A stretch of DNA of 64,000 nt from contig CAJNDS010002650.1 in assembly GCA_905221605.1 (NCBI GenBank), positions 1 through 64,000 of the forward strand, read 5' to 3'. The position numbers and the translations under genes are program-made. Origin of the DNA: Symbiodinium natans. Lineage: Eukaryota > Sar > Dinophyceae > Suessiales > Symbiodiniaceae. Positions 11,147 to 22,349 of this stretch are shown here, in pieces. Numbering within the stretch: position 1 is the first letter of the stretch; every line of letters begins with the position of its first letter. The notes under the pieces are model-generated. The model was not told the DNA's origin. It did not search any database and worked only from the letters and a program-made list of their open reading frames with translations.

Positions 11147-11366
11147 TTTAGGGTTTAGGGTTTAGGGTTTAGGGTTTAGGGTCTAGGGTCTAGGGTCTAG
11201 GGTCTAGGGTCTAGGGTCTAGGGTCTAGGGTCTAGGGTCTAGGGTCTAGGGTTAGGGTTTAGGGTTTAGGGTTTAGGGTTTAGGGTTTAGGGTTTAGGGT
11301 TTAGGGTTTAGGGTTTAGGGTTTAGGGTTTAGGGTTTAGGGTTTAGGGTTTAGGGTTTAGGGTTTA
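11147..11366 (+). repeat. Internal telomere-like array 3 with a homogenised TCTAGGG block
   Basis: About 31 heptamers. The first four are TTTAGGG, then about ten consecutive copies read TCTAGGG, then TTTAGGG resumes to 11366. The array begins directly after CGGCAG, as array 2 begins after CAG. The block of identical variants points to local amplification of a mutant unit rather than random decay. Confidence 0.9.
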
Positions 11367-11399
11367 GTAGTAGTAGTAGTAGTAGTAAGTAGTAGTAGT

Positions 11400-11470
<71 letters not shown>
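11366..11470 (+). repeat. (TAG)n trinucleotide array
   Basis: About 34 TAG units with two TAAG slips, growing directly out of the TTTAGTAG end of telomere-like array 3. It is followed by A-rich sequence. In 11471-12300 I see no supportable gene. Confidence 0.9.
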
Positions 11471-12527
11471 CCAGTAGCAAGGACAAAAAACAAAAAAAAT
11501 CCTTTAAAAAAAAAAATCCTAAAATAATAGACCTCCCTTTTCTATGCTTTGTTGATCCCTTTTCTTGGATCCCTATACCTTGCGCTAAGTCTTGCTGCTA
11601 CTGCGACTGCTTCCAAACACTTCTTCCCGGGTGCTTCAGCAGACACGAAACACAAGGTCTCCTTGAAAAGCTACGCATACAGACTCTCACAAAATTGAGC
11701 AACCTGAGAATCGAACGAGGAAGTTCGGCGTTTCTGTCTTTGTGAGTCCAAACTGGGCATGTGAACGGAACGTCTGGAACAAGACTGGCAGATTGAAGGC
11801 TAGACAGCTGAGGATAAGATTCAGACCGACGGCAAGTTAGCCTTGCCTAGAGACTCGCCACCGCAAAGCAGCTCCACCCTTGAACAACACTCGAGATGGT
11901 TCTCAAAGCGCTACATCAGCTCGGAAATCATGGACATGATGCCGATGTCACATGCGATGTCATGTTCTCATCCAGGGATGGGACGATGGTGAAATGCAGT
12001 TTGTCGCGCATTGAGTCTCAGCAAGCAAGGCCGTAAGCAAGGCCAGCGTGAAGAAGCTTTCACAAGCTCGAAAACACAATCTCACAAGAAGACCGCATTT
12101 GGACTCAACGGAGAACACTAGGCCCGGCACCCATGCGTCAACAAAGAAAGGATAAAAATCGAGCACCACATTGCCTGCAATGCAATGGAAAGATGCATGT
12201 GTTGCAAAAAGCTTTGCACCAGGCAAAAAAAAAAAAACTGTTCCTTGCTGGGAACCAGTTACCTTGCAGATTTGCACTTGCCCATAAGATCGGCTTGTTT
12301 ACGACAGGTTTGGACCGCTGCTGCTCTAGAGCGGCAATGACTTTGAGATGCGGGACATGTAAGAGTTCAAGGGCTTGTGCCTAGAGCTGAGGCCGGAAGG
12401 TATTGGACGTAGGAGTATGAGCGAGATGCGGGGAAGGGCCAGGAGCCCTGACAACGGCGAAACTGTGTGTGCTGTGTGTGCTTGAGGCATGTGCATGCAT
12501 GTACCACAGCATGTGCCACAGCCTGGT

Positions 12528-12660
12528 ATATCCACCGGCAAAGCCCCATCCGAGCAGCTGAAGGTTTTGTCGATGCCCGCGCTGTACCGGCCTTTCACAG
12601 CTGAATACACCCGAAGAGCTGCTTCAGCATTGAACAGCCGGCACAACTACAGAATTCTGC
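12528..12660 (-). CDS. Exon of unknown gene
   Basis: The minus-strand frame reads LFNAEAALRVYSAVKGRYSA then GIDKTFSCSDGALPVDIP, ending at CCAG|GC, a possible GC donor. The composition is convincing for coding. No family recognised; neighbours on the same strand are the 13.4-13.7 kb exons. Confidence 0.45.
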
Positions 12661-13399
12661 AAAGGCATGTGGTCATTTAAGGAGGGATCATATTTTGGAG
12701 AAGTGACCATGTCGCATTGTAAAGAAGGTGTACCAACAAAACAACACCCCCGTATCAGGGAGGACTGAATGTATACAACGGAGAAGCAAGTTCCTGGCGA
12801 GAGAGGTTCTTCCCTCCGAATTGAAAGCTGCAATTACGAATCAATGACTACATCGGAGCCAATGGTAGTGACATAAGCATCTTGCAAATAGACGAACGCC
12901 GACTATGCTCGAATATGGTTCGTCTAGAACTTCAATGTTATCGTCCTATTGACATGGATTGTGGCTGATGTACCTCAGGGTTTGAGTTGCCCAGCACAGT
13001 ACACAACTGATATTTGCTTGTCGTTCACTGGGATACAGGACATGCTCCGCTGGTGCACGTTGGGGAAGTTCAGAACACCACATTCGACTCAGGCGTGCAC
13101 GGTTGCCCATCGTCAGGTGCAGGGCGAGAGGACACTGACGAGTCACTTGTTCAACAAGACAAAGAGTGAGACCGCATCGACACATGGTAATCAGCAAGAC
13201 CCAAGTCGGAATAGTGCGAAGCACTTTCCAAGAAAGCAGAAACACTGCTCTTCTTTTGGTATGCACGCACAGAACTGCGCAGTAAATCAGTAATCTGATG
13301 CTCGCTTGCAATCACGCCGGGGTTGCGTTTGCTGGCAGCTGCGGGAAAGTGCTACAGACGGCCGCCTGAGGCGTCGAGCACGACAAGTTTCTCAGCTGC

Positions 13400-13740
13400 A
13401 TTGCTGCAGATGTCTGCAGCTATCTGCAGCAATCTGCAGAATTCTCAGATCCCGGCCGGCTGCAGTGTGATCTTCGGGAAAGTCATACTGATGCCCTTAA
13501 TCCTTGAGGCCAGGTACACCTCCGGCTTGGCCTGTGGAGTTTGAAGGTGTTACAAAACGTTGCTGACGAATCTGTCATACAGATGCACTGCAAGCATGAA
13601 GAAAGCGGTTCGAGCTCGGAACGATAACGAAGCGACACCCAGAAGGGAGATCTTTTCACTTATGGGGAGAGGACCCTTGCCCTTGGCCCGAGTTCCAACC
13701 ATGGAGTTTGGCTTCGGCAGGATATCGCAGGAACTCGCGA
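13400..13740 (-). CDS. Two exons of unknown gene
   Basis: The first exon (about 13740-13556, minus) reads LPKPNSMVGTRAKGKGPLPI then SLSFRARTAFFMLAVHLYDR. The next, after a CCACAG acceptor near 13535, reads PEVYLASRIKGISMTFPKIT. The helix ending in YDRFVS recalls the start of a cyclin box, but the following exon does not continue as a cyclin, so I do not name it. Confidence 0.45.
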
Positions 13741-14392
13741 GATATCACAGGCTATCACAGGTTATCACAGGTCGCATTGGTGTAGACCCGATGTCGCCCG
13801 CAATGATTGTCAACATCCTTACACCTGAATCTTGTACCCATGTCAAACCGGCCACATGGCAGCAGCAAAAGGCTTCTATGCTCCAGACTTAGATATTCGG
13901 TGAGCAGTTGCGGAGGCATTCAAAAAAATGAACATGTGCTTATATATATGTTGAAGCATCGGCAGAATTCCACTGCAACGGATACTGACCTGTTCAGTCT
14001 CCTGAGCATCTGAGATTTCTTTTTAACGATGAGGCTGGATGCATGGGAAAATTTGAAGGTCCTAGCCATGCAGCGCCTTGTGCACCACGTACAGCTGTAT
14101 GTTCGCCACCGCTGTACCAGCGTCGTCCCTGTCACTTGCAGCTCTTGGCTGTTGAGGTGCACATAAGAACATGCACAACAACCCTCAAGGCTGATCAGCA
14201 TCGATCAGCGGCGTTCTCGATCTAAGCCAGCGGGCTGGATGTTGCACCAATTCGGATCGGGCTCTGTGAGACCTCACAGGAGGCGCATGGAGAGACGATG
14301 CGAGACCGGCACCACCGGGAGCATAGGATCTCTTCTGTGTTTCAGATCAAGGCCGGTTTCCAGCCAGGTTGTACAGCTGAAGCTGCACTTAC

Positions 14393-15035
14393 CTCCCATG
14401 CCGGAAACAATACGGAAGATAGAAAGTGATGGGAATGTCTCCACCGATTCTGCCCTTGCTCTTCTCGGGCTCTGGCCCATTACCGTCTCAGGACCAGTGC
14501 CCGATGAACCCTGCACCTTTCGTAAGAGGCAACTTATGGCAGGTTGCGGCAAGTGGCTCTCAGAGCTCTGAGGCAAAGCTCTGCAGCGTTCCCAACAGAA
14601 CTGAAACAGTGAGAAAACAAGCCACACCGAGCCTGGATAAGCGTCACCGTGACAGCGGCGTTCGCGACTTGTTGGTCGGTCATGTTGGCCATCACGAACT
14701 TTGAGACGTTGTCATGAAACCTGCAGAATTTTAAAAAAAATACTGCACGGAATGATCACCAGAATGTGTGCCAAGCTGTGTCAAGAATGGCTTCCAGACT
14801 GGGGGCAGCACTCGACTTCACCCCAGCTGAGCGCAGGGTCAGACTCCACCTCTTTGCCGAGGCAGCTGATCTTGACCTTGTACCTGGTGCTACAGCAGTC
14901 CGAAGCACATGTGCCGCTAGTGTCCCAAAGGTACCCTGCCTGGTGTTGAAGTCGATTGTGTTTTGCGCTAGTAAAACAACTCGAAGGGGGTAAATCACGA
15001 GCGCCTCTGCACAGGCAAGTGAGCAAGAGCCTCAA
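14393..15035 (-). CDS. Multi-exon gene, unknown protein
   Basis: Minus-strand exons: about 15000-14790 with YKVKISCLGKEVESDPALSW; 14720-14628 (acceptor TTCTGCAG, donor CG|GTGTGG) with NVSKFVMANMTDQQVANAAV; and one ending at 14393 with GRIGGDIPITFYLPYCFRHG before a textbook AG|GTAAGT donor. Coding is well supported by composition and splice signals. It may extend towards 14200. No family recognised. Confidence 0.55.
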
Positions 15036-15376
15036 GAGCTGCCAGGAGTCTCAGCTTGCCAAGTCCTTGTGTGCGTCTACATCGAAGTGAGCCGCACCAT
15101 CACGATAGAGCGTCATATTCCTGGATCCAAGAAAGGATACTGCCAAGGTGCTCGGCACATCGTGATCACGAGGCTTGGCAGCTGACTGGAAAACAGAAAG
15201 GTGGAAGCAAGCTTCTGCGTCGTTGAAGCCCATGAAATCTCCCCTGCAATGACACGTCCATGCTGCACGGCTTGCTGCACACTTCTCTTACGCAACCATC
15301 GGCTTCCTGATGTAAATCTTTGGCTGAGCTTTGACGCCCATCTCGAAAGCCCTCGGCTGGCTTGACTAGAACAGTT

Positions 15377-16213
15377 TGACAGAGAGACAGAGAGACAGAG
15401 AGAGAGAGAGAGAGTGAGCAGAGAGAGAGAGAGCAGAGAGAGAGAGCGAGAGCGGAGAGCAGAGGGCAGAGGGCAGAGAGCAGAAAGCAGAGAGGAAAGA
15501 GCAGAGCGCAGAGCGCAGAGCGCAGAGCGCAGAGCGCAGAGCGCAGAGCGCAGAGCGCAGAGCGCAGAGCGCAGAGCGCAGAGCGCAGAGCGCAGAGCGC
15601 AGAGCGCAGAGCGCAGAGCGCAGAGCGCAGGGGGCAGGGGGCAGGGGGCAGAGGGCAGAGGGCAGAGGGCAGAGGGCAGAGGGCAGAGCGCAGAGCGCAG
15701 AGGGCAGAGGGCAGAGGGCAGAGGGCAAGGGGCAGAGGGCAGAGGGCAGAGGGCAGAGGGCAGAGGGCAGAGGGCAGAGGGCAGAGGGCAGAGGGCAGAG
15801 CGCAGAGCGCAGAGGTCAGAGCGCAGAGCGCAGAGCGCAGAGCGCAGAGCGCAGAGCGCAGAGCGCAGAGCGCAGAGCGCAGAGGGCAGAGGGCAGAGGG
15901 CAGAGGGCAGAGGGCAGAGGGCAGAGCGCAGAGCGCAGAGCGCAGAGGGCAGAGAGCAGAGGGCAGAGGGCAAGGGGCAGAGGGCAGAGGGCAGAGGGCA
16001 GAGGGCAGAGCGCAGAGCGCAGAGGGCAGAGCGCAGAGCGCAGAGCGCAGAGCGCAGAGCGCAGAGGGCAGAGGGCAGAGGGCAGAGGGCACAGGGCAGA
16101 GGGCAGAGGGCAGAGGGCAGAGGGCAGAGGGCAGAGGGCAGAGGGCAGAGGGCAGAGGGCAGAGGGCAGAGGGCAGAGGGCAGAGGGCAGAGGGCAGAGG
16201 GCAGAGGGCAGAG
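15377..16213. repeat. Heptamer satellite, (GGCAGAG / GCGCAGA)n
   Basis: About 840 bases of a 7-base unit alternating in blocks between GGCAGAG and GCAGAGC, preceded by (AG)n-rich sequence. A heptamer has no in-frame stop here in any of several frames, so both strands carry frames of 140 to 428 codons (minus strand [14 protein letters not shown], plus strand EGRGQRA). These are artefacts of the period, not genes. Confidence 0.95.
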
Positions 16214-16439
16214 CATGACACAGTGACCAATGCCACACATTTTCAAATCATTCTTTGCCTTTTGCTTTTTTGGAAGCCTGGGTCGCGGGCTTGGTAAAGA
16301 CCAGGTACATAGGCGGCCAGACGTCCGTGTCGCGAAGCAGGCCCCGCAAGGTCTGGTCGAAGCCCTCGACAGCACTAAGTACGATGCAGAATGCCCCAAC
16401 TTCTGAAGGAGTCTCCCTCCCCATTCGTCAAGTCGAGTG

Positions 16440-16494
16440 ACTTGAGATCCCCGAGATCCCCGAGATCCCCGAGATCCCCGAGATCCCCGAGAGC
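16440..16494. repeat. 9-bp minisatellite
   Basis: Six tandem copies of GAGATCCCC, immediately beside the heptamer satellite region. On the minus strand this reads as GDL repeats; no gene inferred. Confidence 0.85.
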
Positions 16495-16822
16495 CCCAAG
16501 CACCTTCTCGGAGTCATAGTGCAGGACCGGCTCCATGACACCATGGGTGCTGGGCAAGGCTTGCAGCTTACGGCTTACGGCTTACCGATGCCTACTGTTC
16601 CAGTGTGCCTTCCTCCGAAGGACAAGAAGCCGCTGAAGGGCCCTTTGTGATAGAGCTCGACCTGTCAAGATCACCACATCAATCAGACAATCTGGTTCGC
16701 ACGAGAAGCGACCTGGAACTGGAACCCGGGCTCGATCTTCGCGGGCCTCACACACGAGAATGCCAGAATATTGAAGAGATCTGGACATCACAGTATCAGA
16801 TATCCCTGCAGCCCAAACTCTC

Positions 16823-17492
16823 TTAAGTGAATAGGGTCTTAGTCCGCAACAATGGCCCCACACCATGTTCAATGGGTGCAAACCTGGCAGGCAATACCAT
16901 TGGATGAGAAACAACGTCGAGATTTAAGCATATACTTCCACGAAGCCGAGTCATACAAACAAGCGAATCAACCACTTCACTTTGTCGAACTTCGTCAGCG
17001 TTCGCAGAAAAGGAAAGCTTTCCTGCACACTGGCATGTGGGACTTTCCTGCATGCGTGTGATGCTTGCAACGAAAAGGTCCAGAACTTCCGCTGGCAATT
17101 TGTATTTCGCTGCATCCTGGCAAGCGCAGACGCCCTACATGACAGGGAATCTTGCAGCAGTAACCTCCATTCAGTAGATGGTACCAGTAGACCCGGGCTC
17201 TGTTGTTGTGACTTATGCTCCAACCATGTCATGCGCAGTCAGCAAAAAACAATTGTCGTGCCACCAAATCTGCAGAGCGGGTGGAGTTCATTGCTGCTTC
17301 CAGTCGTCCCTGCACGGGCGAGCCAGGAACAGAAACGGACACCAACAGAGACGTGGCGCTGCTGGGCCTGTGCGATTCCGTGTCCCTTGAGACCAGCTTG
17401 CCACTTGACGTGAGGGGGCTTGAGGAAGCCTCGCAAGAACTGGCTCTCGAAACTACATCGGTCAACCCCCTCTCCACTTCTGCCAAAGACAT
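16823..17492 (-). CDS. Exon cluster of unknown gene
   Basis: The minus-strand frame 17492-17232 reads SLAEVERGLTDVVSRASSCE then SLLVSVSVPGSPVQGRLEAA. Lower down, 17100-16850 reads EVLDLFVASITRMQESPTCQ and SEVVDSLVCMTRLRGSICLN. Composition is coding-like; the splice model is incomplete. No family recognised. Confidence 0.4.
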
Positions 17493-17639
17493 GCTGCGGC
17501 ATGTTTACCAGCCACCCTGCATGCAAGCGCATTGGAAAGTAGGTGGAGTTATAGTCATAGTACAAGATGCATGAACACACGATTAACACTTACTGTTTGC
17601 TGAAATGGTTGCCAGGTTCCCTTTTGCGGAGTCCATTTC

Positions 17640-18133
17640 TGGGCTTTCTGCTTGCCTACGTACTGCGAGGTGAAGTTGAGGAAGCAGCCAGCATGTGCCT
17701 GGCGTACGGCACCGATGGCAGCAAATCCGGAGACTTTGCAAAGCCAAGGCCTTGATGTATGGATTCTTCAGAACGAACGATCCCTTCGTGTCAGGCTGGT
17801 CAATAGTGAACGAAGGCTCCTGCAGTCATGCCATGTCCGCAACTCATCGCAGAACAGTCCCTGTCCTGATACCAATTGGCAGGCTTCCGTGCACTTGGCA
17901 GGACATGCAGCGATGCTCCTTCGAGTTATTCAGGAAGAAGTCCCAGTTCCAACCAAAGTTTGAAACCTGGTGCAACTCCATCTGCTTTTCACGCTGAGAG
18001 AAGCCCTACATGTCTCCAAACAGTACGAACAATACGAACAACACACGGCCTGTTGGGGAGAGAAGTTGACAATGCCGTTCTGCGTCTTCACGCTTCCAGA
18101 CGCTTGGCCTTCCAAGAGCAGGTTCGTCAGCAT
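17640..18133 (-). CDS. Multi-exon gene, unknown protein
   Basis: Minus-strand exons read LLLEGQASGSVKTQNGIVNF (near 18130-18060), then MELHQVSNFGWNWDFFLNNS and CQVHGSLPIGIRTGTVL (near 17985-17835), then EPSFTIDQPDTKGSFVLKNP and YIKALALQ (near 17820-17745). These are clear protein segments separated by short non-coding gaps. I do not recognise the fold. Confidence 0.5.
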
Positions 18134-18283
18134 CAGCTAACTTCACATCTGGTAGTAGGCGACAAAGCGGAACAGTCCTATTTTACATCGCTACGCTCCT
18201 TGGGATCGGGTGCGCCGACATGACGAAAACGCGCCCCGGGATGGAAAATAACACCTCGAGAAATTATCCCCGCGGGGTCGGTT

Positions 18284-18560
18284 CTGACATGCCGGCGCGT
18301 GCTTTTGGCATGCCAGTAAAAATTTACATGTCGGTGCAATATTCGGGTTTTTGGCATGTTGGCGTGTTCTTTTGGCATGTCGGCACGTGTTTGTGGCGAT
18401 TGTTTTGGCATGTCAGCGGCAGCCAAGTGTTGCCGCTTCGGCACGTGTTTTTTTTGGTATGTCGGCGTGATTTTCGCATGTCGGCGCGTACTTGTGGCTA
18501 AACCTCTTTTTGGCATGTCGGCACTCATTTTTGCAATTTGGCGGAAATCTTGAGTTGACA
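18284..18560. repeat. Degenerate minisatellite, TTTTTGGCATGTCGGCRCGTG
   Basis: About nine diverged copies of a unit close to TTGGCATGTCGGCGCGT, spaced 20-35 bases. On the minus strand most copies encode ADMPK, giving a frame rich in ADMPK/HAK. The irregular spacing and frame changes argue against a maintained repeat protein. Confidence 0.65.
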
Positions 18561-18977
18561 TGTCGGGCGGTTTTTGACAGGCAATTACAAGTCGCTCGTT
18601 ACTTGCTCCTACTGGCCGTGTTCTTTCGGTGACAGTTCGAAAAGGGCCGAGAGGCTCGAGTCGTTGAAAAACCTGAAACCCACAATTCATGCTGGGACAA
18701 GGCCAGTGCACAGGATGTCAACTAACAAAGGATGCAGCTGAAGGTCTCGTCATGGCGACAGCAAGAAGAACGAGTCGCAGCATGTCGCAGCACAAGAAAT
18801 CGGAAGCACGTTAGGTGCTGCAGGGAAAAACGAGCACGGCAGCCACGAATGGAGAGGAAAGCAACGCAACACTAAAGAAGCCAGGAGGAGCACACTGGCA
18901 TGCGCTGAAGCAGGCAAAGCGGGACGAAGATGAGAAAAGCAGCGGGAGAAGGCGGGTAGCAGCCCACATGGAAACGC

Positions 18978-19600
18978 TCAGGCACAAAGATGCAGGTGCG
19001 AGCTACTGAAAGCCACATCTATTCCAGACAAGTCGCCCTGTCCAGCGAAGTTGCCCGAGGTAGGAGCGCCAAACCCTCGGCCCAAACACAGATCGGTGAT
19101 CTTGTAGGATGTGCGGGCAAATTGCTGAACCATCTCGTGAAGAACTATCCAAGTGCTTGCGACTGGCAAATTGCCACTCAGGTTGGGGCCAGGGATTTTG
19201 GGAAAATCAAAGAGCCTTTCGCAAACGCTCCAAAACGCTCCGAACGGATGCCAAGCGTTGACATCTGGACTGTCCGCCTGCGTTCCTGATGAGGCCGATC
19301 AGAAGTTGTACCTCCAATGAAACAAGTAAGACTCACCTTATGGCCCACGCTCGAGATTGGAGCACGTCTCTCCGGAAACTTCTTGTGCGTTTCGCGCGCC
19401 TGAACGCAATTAAACTGTACCCAGCTAGAGGCCATGCACGAGGCTCGGAGATATCCCGAAACCTCAACGGGCATGTAGCTGAAGTTGAAGGAGACGTGCC
19501 GCGCCACATGCCCCATGTGAGGCAAGGCCTGCCGAAACACAGCTTGATGCATTCGAGAGTTGCCCCAAGTAAGAAAGTGCCCTGAGGGCCTGCGCAGCCA
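18978..19600 (-). CDS. Multi-exon gene, unknown protein
   Basis: Three minus-strand exons. The first ends at 19337 at a consensus AAG|GTGAGT donor and contains HMGHVARHVSFNFSYMPVEV and ASCMASSWVQFNCVQARETH. The next (about 19287-19220) reads NAGGQSRCQRLASVRSVLER. The third (about 19150-19000) reads IVLHEMVQQFARTSYKITDL and GAPTSGNFAGQGDLSGIDVA. Well supported as coding; no family recognised. Confidence 0.55.
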
Positions 19601-20229
19601 GCTGCAAACGGTACATCTGTCCGGCGCCACCAGAGAGGCGCTTGCTATGCACCTATATTTGCATTGGAACTAGATCGGCTTCAGGGCAGTGATCTTGCTG
19701 CAAGACTGCCTTCGCAATCTTGTGGAACGAGCTCTGACCGCTCATATGGTCACAGCCATGCACATAGTGCGATCCAACGATGAACTTGCCAGCCTCCACG
19801 TGCCTGGCCACAGGAGCGTATCAGTATGCTGTCCGTGCCCAGTCCCAGAGTCCCGAAGTCATGCAGGGTCGTCTGCAGGTGCGTGTGCGGAACGTCTATC
19901 TCCAACCTCAGCCCCAAACCCTAGGGCTGGAGATGCTGGAATGCTTGGAGGTGAAGGGAGGATGTAGGCAGGAGGAGCGTGGGGACGTGTTTTGCAAGCT
20001 TACGTTCTGGTGGGAGAGAGTGCTGGGGCAGCGCTGCAGCGAGATTCATGCGGACACCTGGACCCACTTTAACCGAGTCATAGCCTTTCGTGACCCCAAG
20101 CTGCAGGCATCAACTTGTCAACCAAATCAAGATCATGGGCAAATCATGGGCCCAAGCTGACCCGGCGAGCATCTCACCATTCTAACGCCATGCTCCGCCT
20201 CACCGCACGTGTGTCACAGGACTGGTTCA

Positions 20230-21180
20230 GAATGGAAAATTATACAAAGCCCCCTTGCCTCTGTGTCCAAGGACAGAATGGTATCTGGATTTACGTGCAT
20301 CGACCAACTTAGCTCCACATCGGCGCCATCCTGTTGTAGCATTCTTTCTCTCATCACACCCCATCATATGCCAATGCCAAAGCCATGCCAAAGCCGATCC
20401 AAAGCTACCAGTCCGCCCAGAGTCCTCGAGATGCTTCCTGATCGATCTGGCACACCATCGGTAGCCATCCTCCGAAAAAGGACTCTGCAAAATTATGCAA
20501 TGAACAATTGGACGGGCTGATGCCGGCGGTCTGAGTTCCGACCTCACCAGTAGTGGACTCGTCACAGTGATCGCGTATGCGATGCGGCTTCAGCTCCTGC
20601 ATCAAGCAACTGCTGCTGTAGCGAGCCTTGTAACGAGCACGGACAGCACGAAGGGACCGCAACATGCGGGCCGCAACATGCCGCAATACTGGCATGGGGT
20701 CCCTAGATTCTCCTAGATTCTGGAAATTGCATAGTGACCCTGGGAGGCAGCCTCGATGCCAGCAAACGGCACGAAGCTTGTCTCACCCAGCACGAGCAAG
20801 CCTTTGGCGGCAAAGTTGTAGGAAACCGGCACTGAATGGTGCAAACCCCGCATGCCGCATCCCTGCATCCCTCACATCGCCCACATCCCGCCCCATCCGC
20901 CCCACGTCCCTCGCGTCCCTCCCCGCGTCTCCCCGGGGTCGGCTTGTTTTCCTTGATTCTCGCCCGCGTCCCCCAGTGCTCCTGGGCCGCCAAACGCCCT
21001 TGAATGACTGTGGGACTGTAGTTCTGAACACCCGAACGACTTCAATGCGCTGGGCTTGTGAGACGACGTCGAGCGTTGCTTCTAAATAGCACACAGAACC
21101 AGGACCAAGGCTGAGCGCAGCCAGCCGTGCGGTCGGGCACGCCATGGGCGGCTTGTCCACCTTGCCAGGGACATCCAGAG
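20230..21180 (-). CDS. Multi-exon gene, unknown protein
   Basis: Minus-strand segments: MACPTARLAALSLGPGSVCY with EATLDVVSQAQRIEVVRVFR (near 21150-21000), RSLRAVRARYKARYSSSCLM with QELKPHRIRDHCDESTT before a GGTGAGG donor (near 20660-20555), and DGYRWCARSIRKHLEDSGRT with GAKLVDARKSRYHSVLGHRG (near 20500-20235). The protein is basic. No family recognised. Confidence 0.5.
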
Positions 21181-21751
21181 ACTGTCTGGGAGACCTCCCA
21201 CTCTTCTTAACATGGCTTCTTGCAATTGGTGTTTCCGTCACTCTGACAGCTTACCACCCAAGGTGGGTGGGCTATACATCCCTACAGTGGTCTGGCCGAC
21301 ATCTGCTGCACACATCGCCTTCGCCACTGCCACTGCAGACAGCGACTGCGTTGAGTTGAGCTGAAACGGCCGCGACAATTCTGATGAACATCAATGAACA
21401 CCAGTCTGCAACCTCCTGTAGCTGTTTAGAACTGTTCATAAGTGTTCGCAATGTGAGGGTGATAACAGAAGGTCGGCACCAGGTTGACAGCGGTCAGTGC
21501 TGTGCAGCTCCGGAACCTGGGATCTCGACTCTTTTGAGGTCTTGAGACTCCTGAAAGTCTTGGAGGCACTTTGAGGCTCTTCGAGGACTTTTGAGTCATT
21601 CTCTTTGACTTTGCCTGAGCACCCGGCATCGCGGCCACGACCTCCAGAAGCAGCTTTCGAAAAATGACTTTGGCAACATGTTGCGATACTCCGGTCGACA
21701 ACTTGAGGGCTGCAGGGAGACCGGCCTGCCCTGTGAGCTGCGGGCAGTGCA

Positions 21752-22349
21752 TCAACCAAGCGATCTCCATCTCTGGATGCTCCACCTGTCACTACCACTC
21801 ACTGTTGCCAATGAAGTGATCGTGAACGCCCACCAGTTCTTGGCTCGGTTCCACACAGTTGGGGCCGTCAAGCTCCGACATTCGGACAGGTCAACGAAAC
21901 GAAGGCCTCGGTCAAACCAAAGCCATCCAAAGACCAAACGATGCTGCAAACTGCATGTGAAGTCCAAAAGCGATGGCAGTTTCGCACGCAGCCCGCGAAC
22001 CCAGAACAATGACAGCTTCACGGACGGCGAGCGCGGGCACGCCCGATTTCGGCTCAAAATGCGAACAAGCTTCGAGAAAAACGAATGGTTCGGACCGCAC
22101 GCGCCGCCTCTGCGCACCGCACGGCGCGCCTCTCTTACTTGGATGGAAGCCCTCAGTGTTGACACGCGACGCCGTTCGGGGAAAAACCAGTCAAGAGATC
22201 CATTGGTGAGCACAAGGCAGTGTCCAACTGTGTCTAAGGTATCGGCGCGGGTTGTTCACAGGAGACAAAATCTCGGTGGCACACTGGTCCTGCCACCAGG
22301 TTTGCGGGGTTGTCGCACCGCGGGTGAAGTGCCCAACCCGCGTCCGTAA
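21752..22349. other. Long overlapping open frames, coding strand undecided
   Basis: The plus strand is open for 223 codons (21678-22349) and the minus strand for 153 codons (22213-21752). The GC-rich third positions make both possible by chance. The minus-strand reading (AVREAVIVLGSRAACETAIA) agrees with the strand of all neighbours, but I cannot choose between them. Confidence 0.25.

Noticed and set aside
11695-11740. Minus-strand B-box-like TCGTTCGATTCTC
   Set aside because: No A box or acceptor stem at the right distance.
13556-13740. Cyclin-box-like helix ending in YDRFVS
   Set aside because: Only about 18 residues resemble a cyclin; the next exon (PEVYLASRIKG...) does not continue the cyclin box and the upstream WLxEV helix is missing.
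15113-16399. A 428-codon minus-strand frame and a 270-codon plus-strand frame
   Set aside because: Both run through the heptamer satellite. A 7-base unit without stops stays open by arithmetic; the peptide is pure LCPLPSA or EGRGQRA repeat.
21678-22349. A 223-codon plus-strand frame
   Set aside because: It lies opposite an equally open minus-strand frame in GC-rich sequence, lacks any recognisable motif, and is against the strand of all neighbours.
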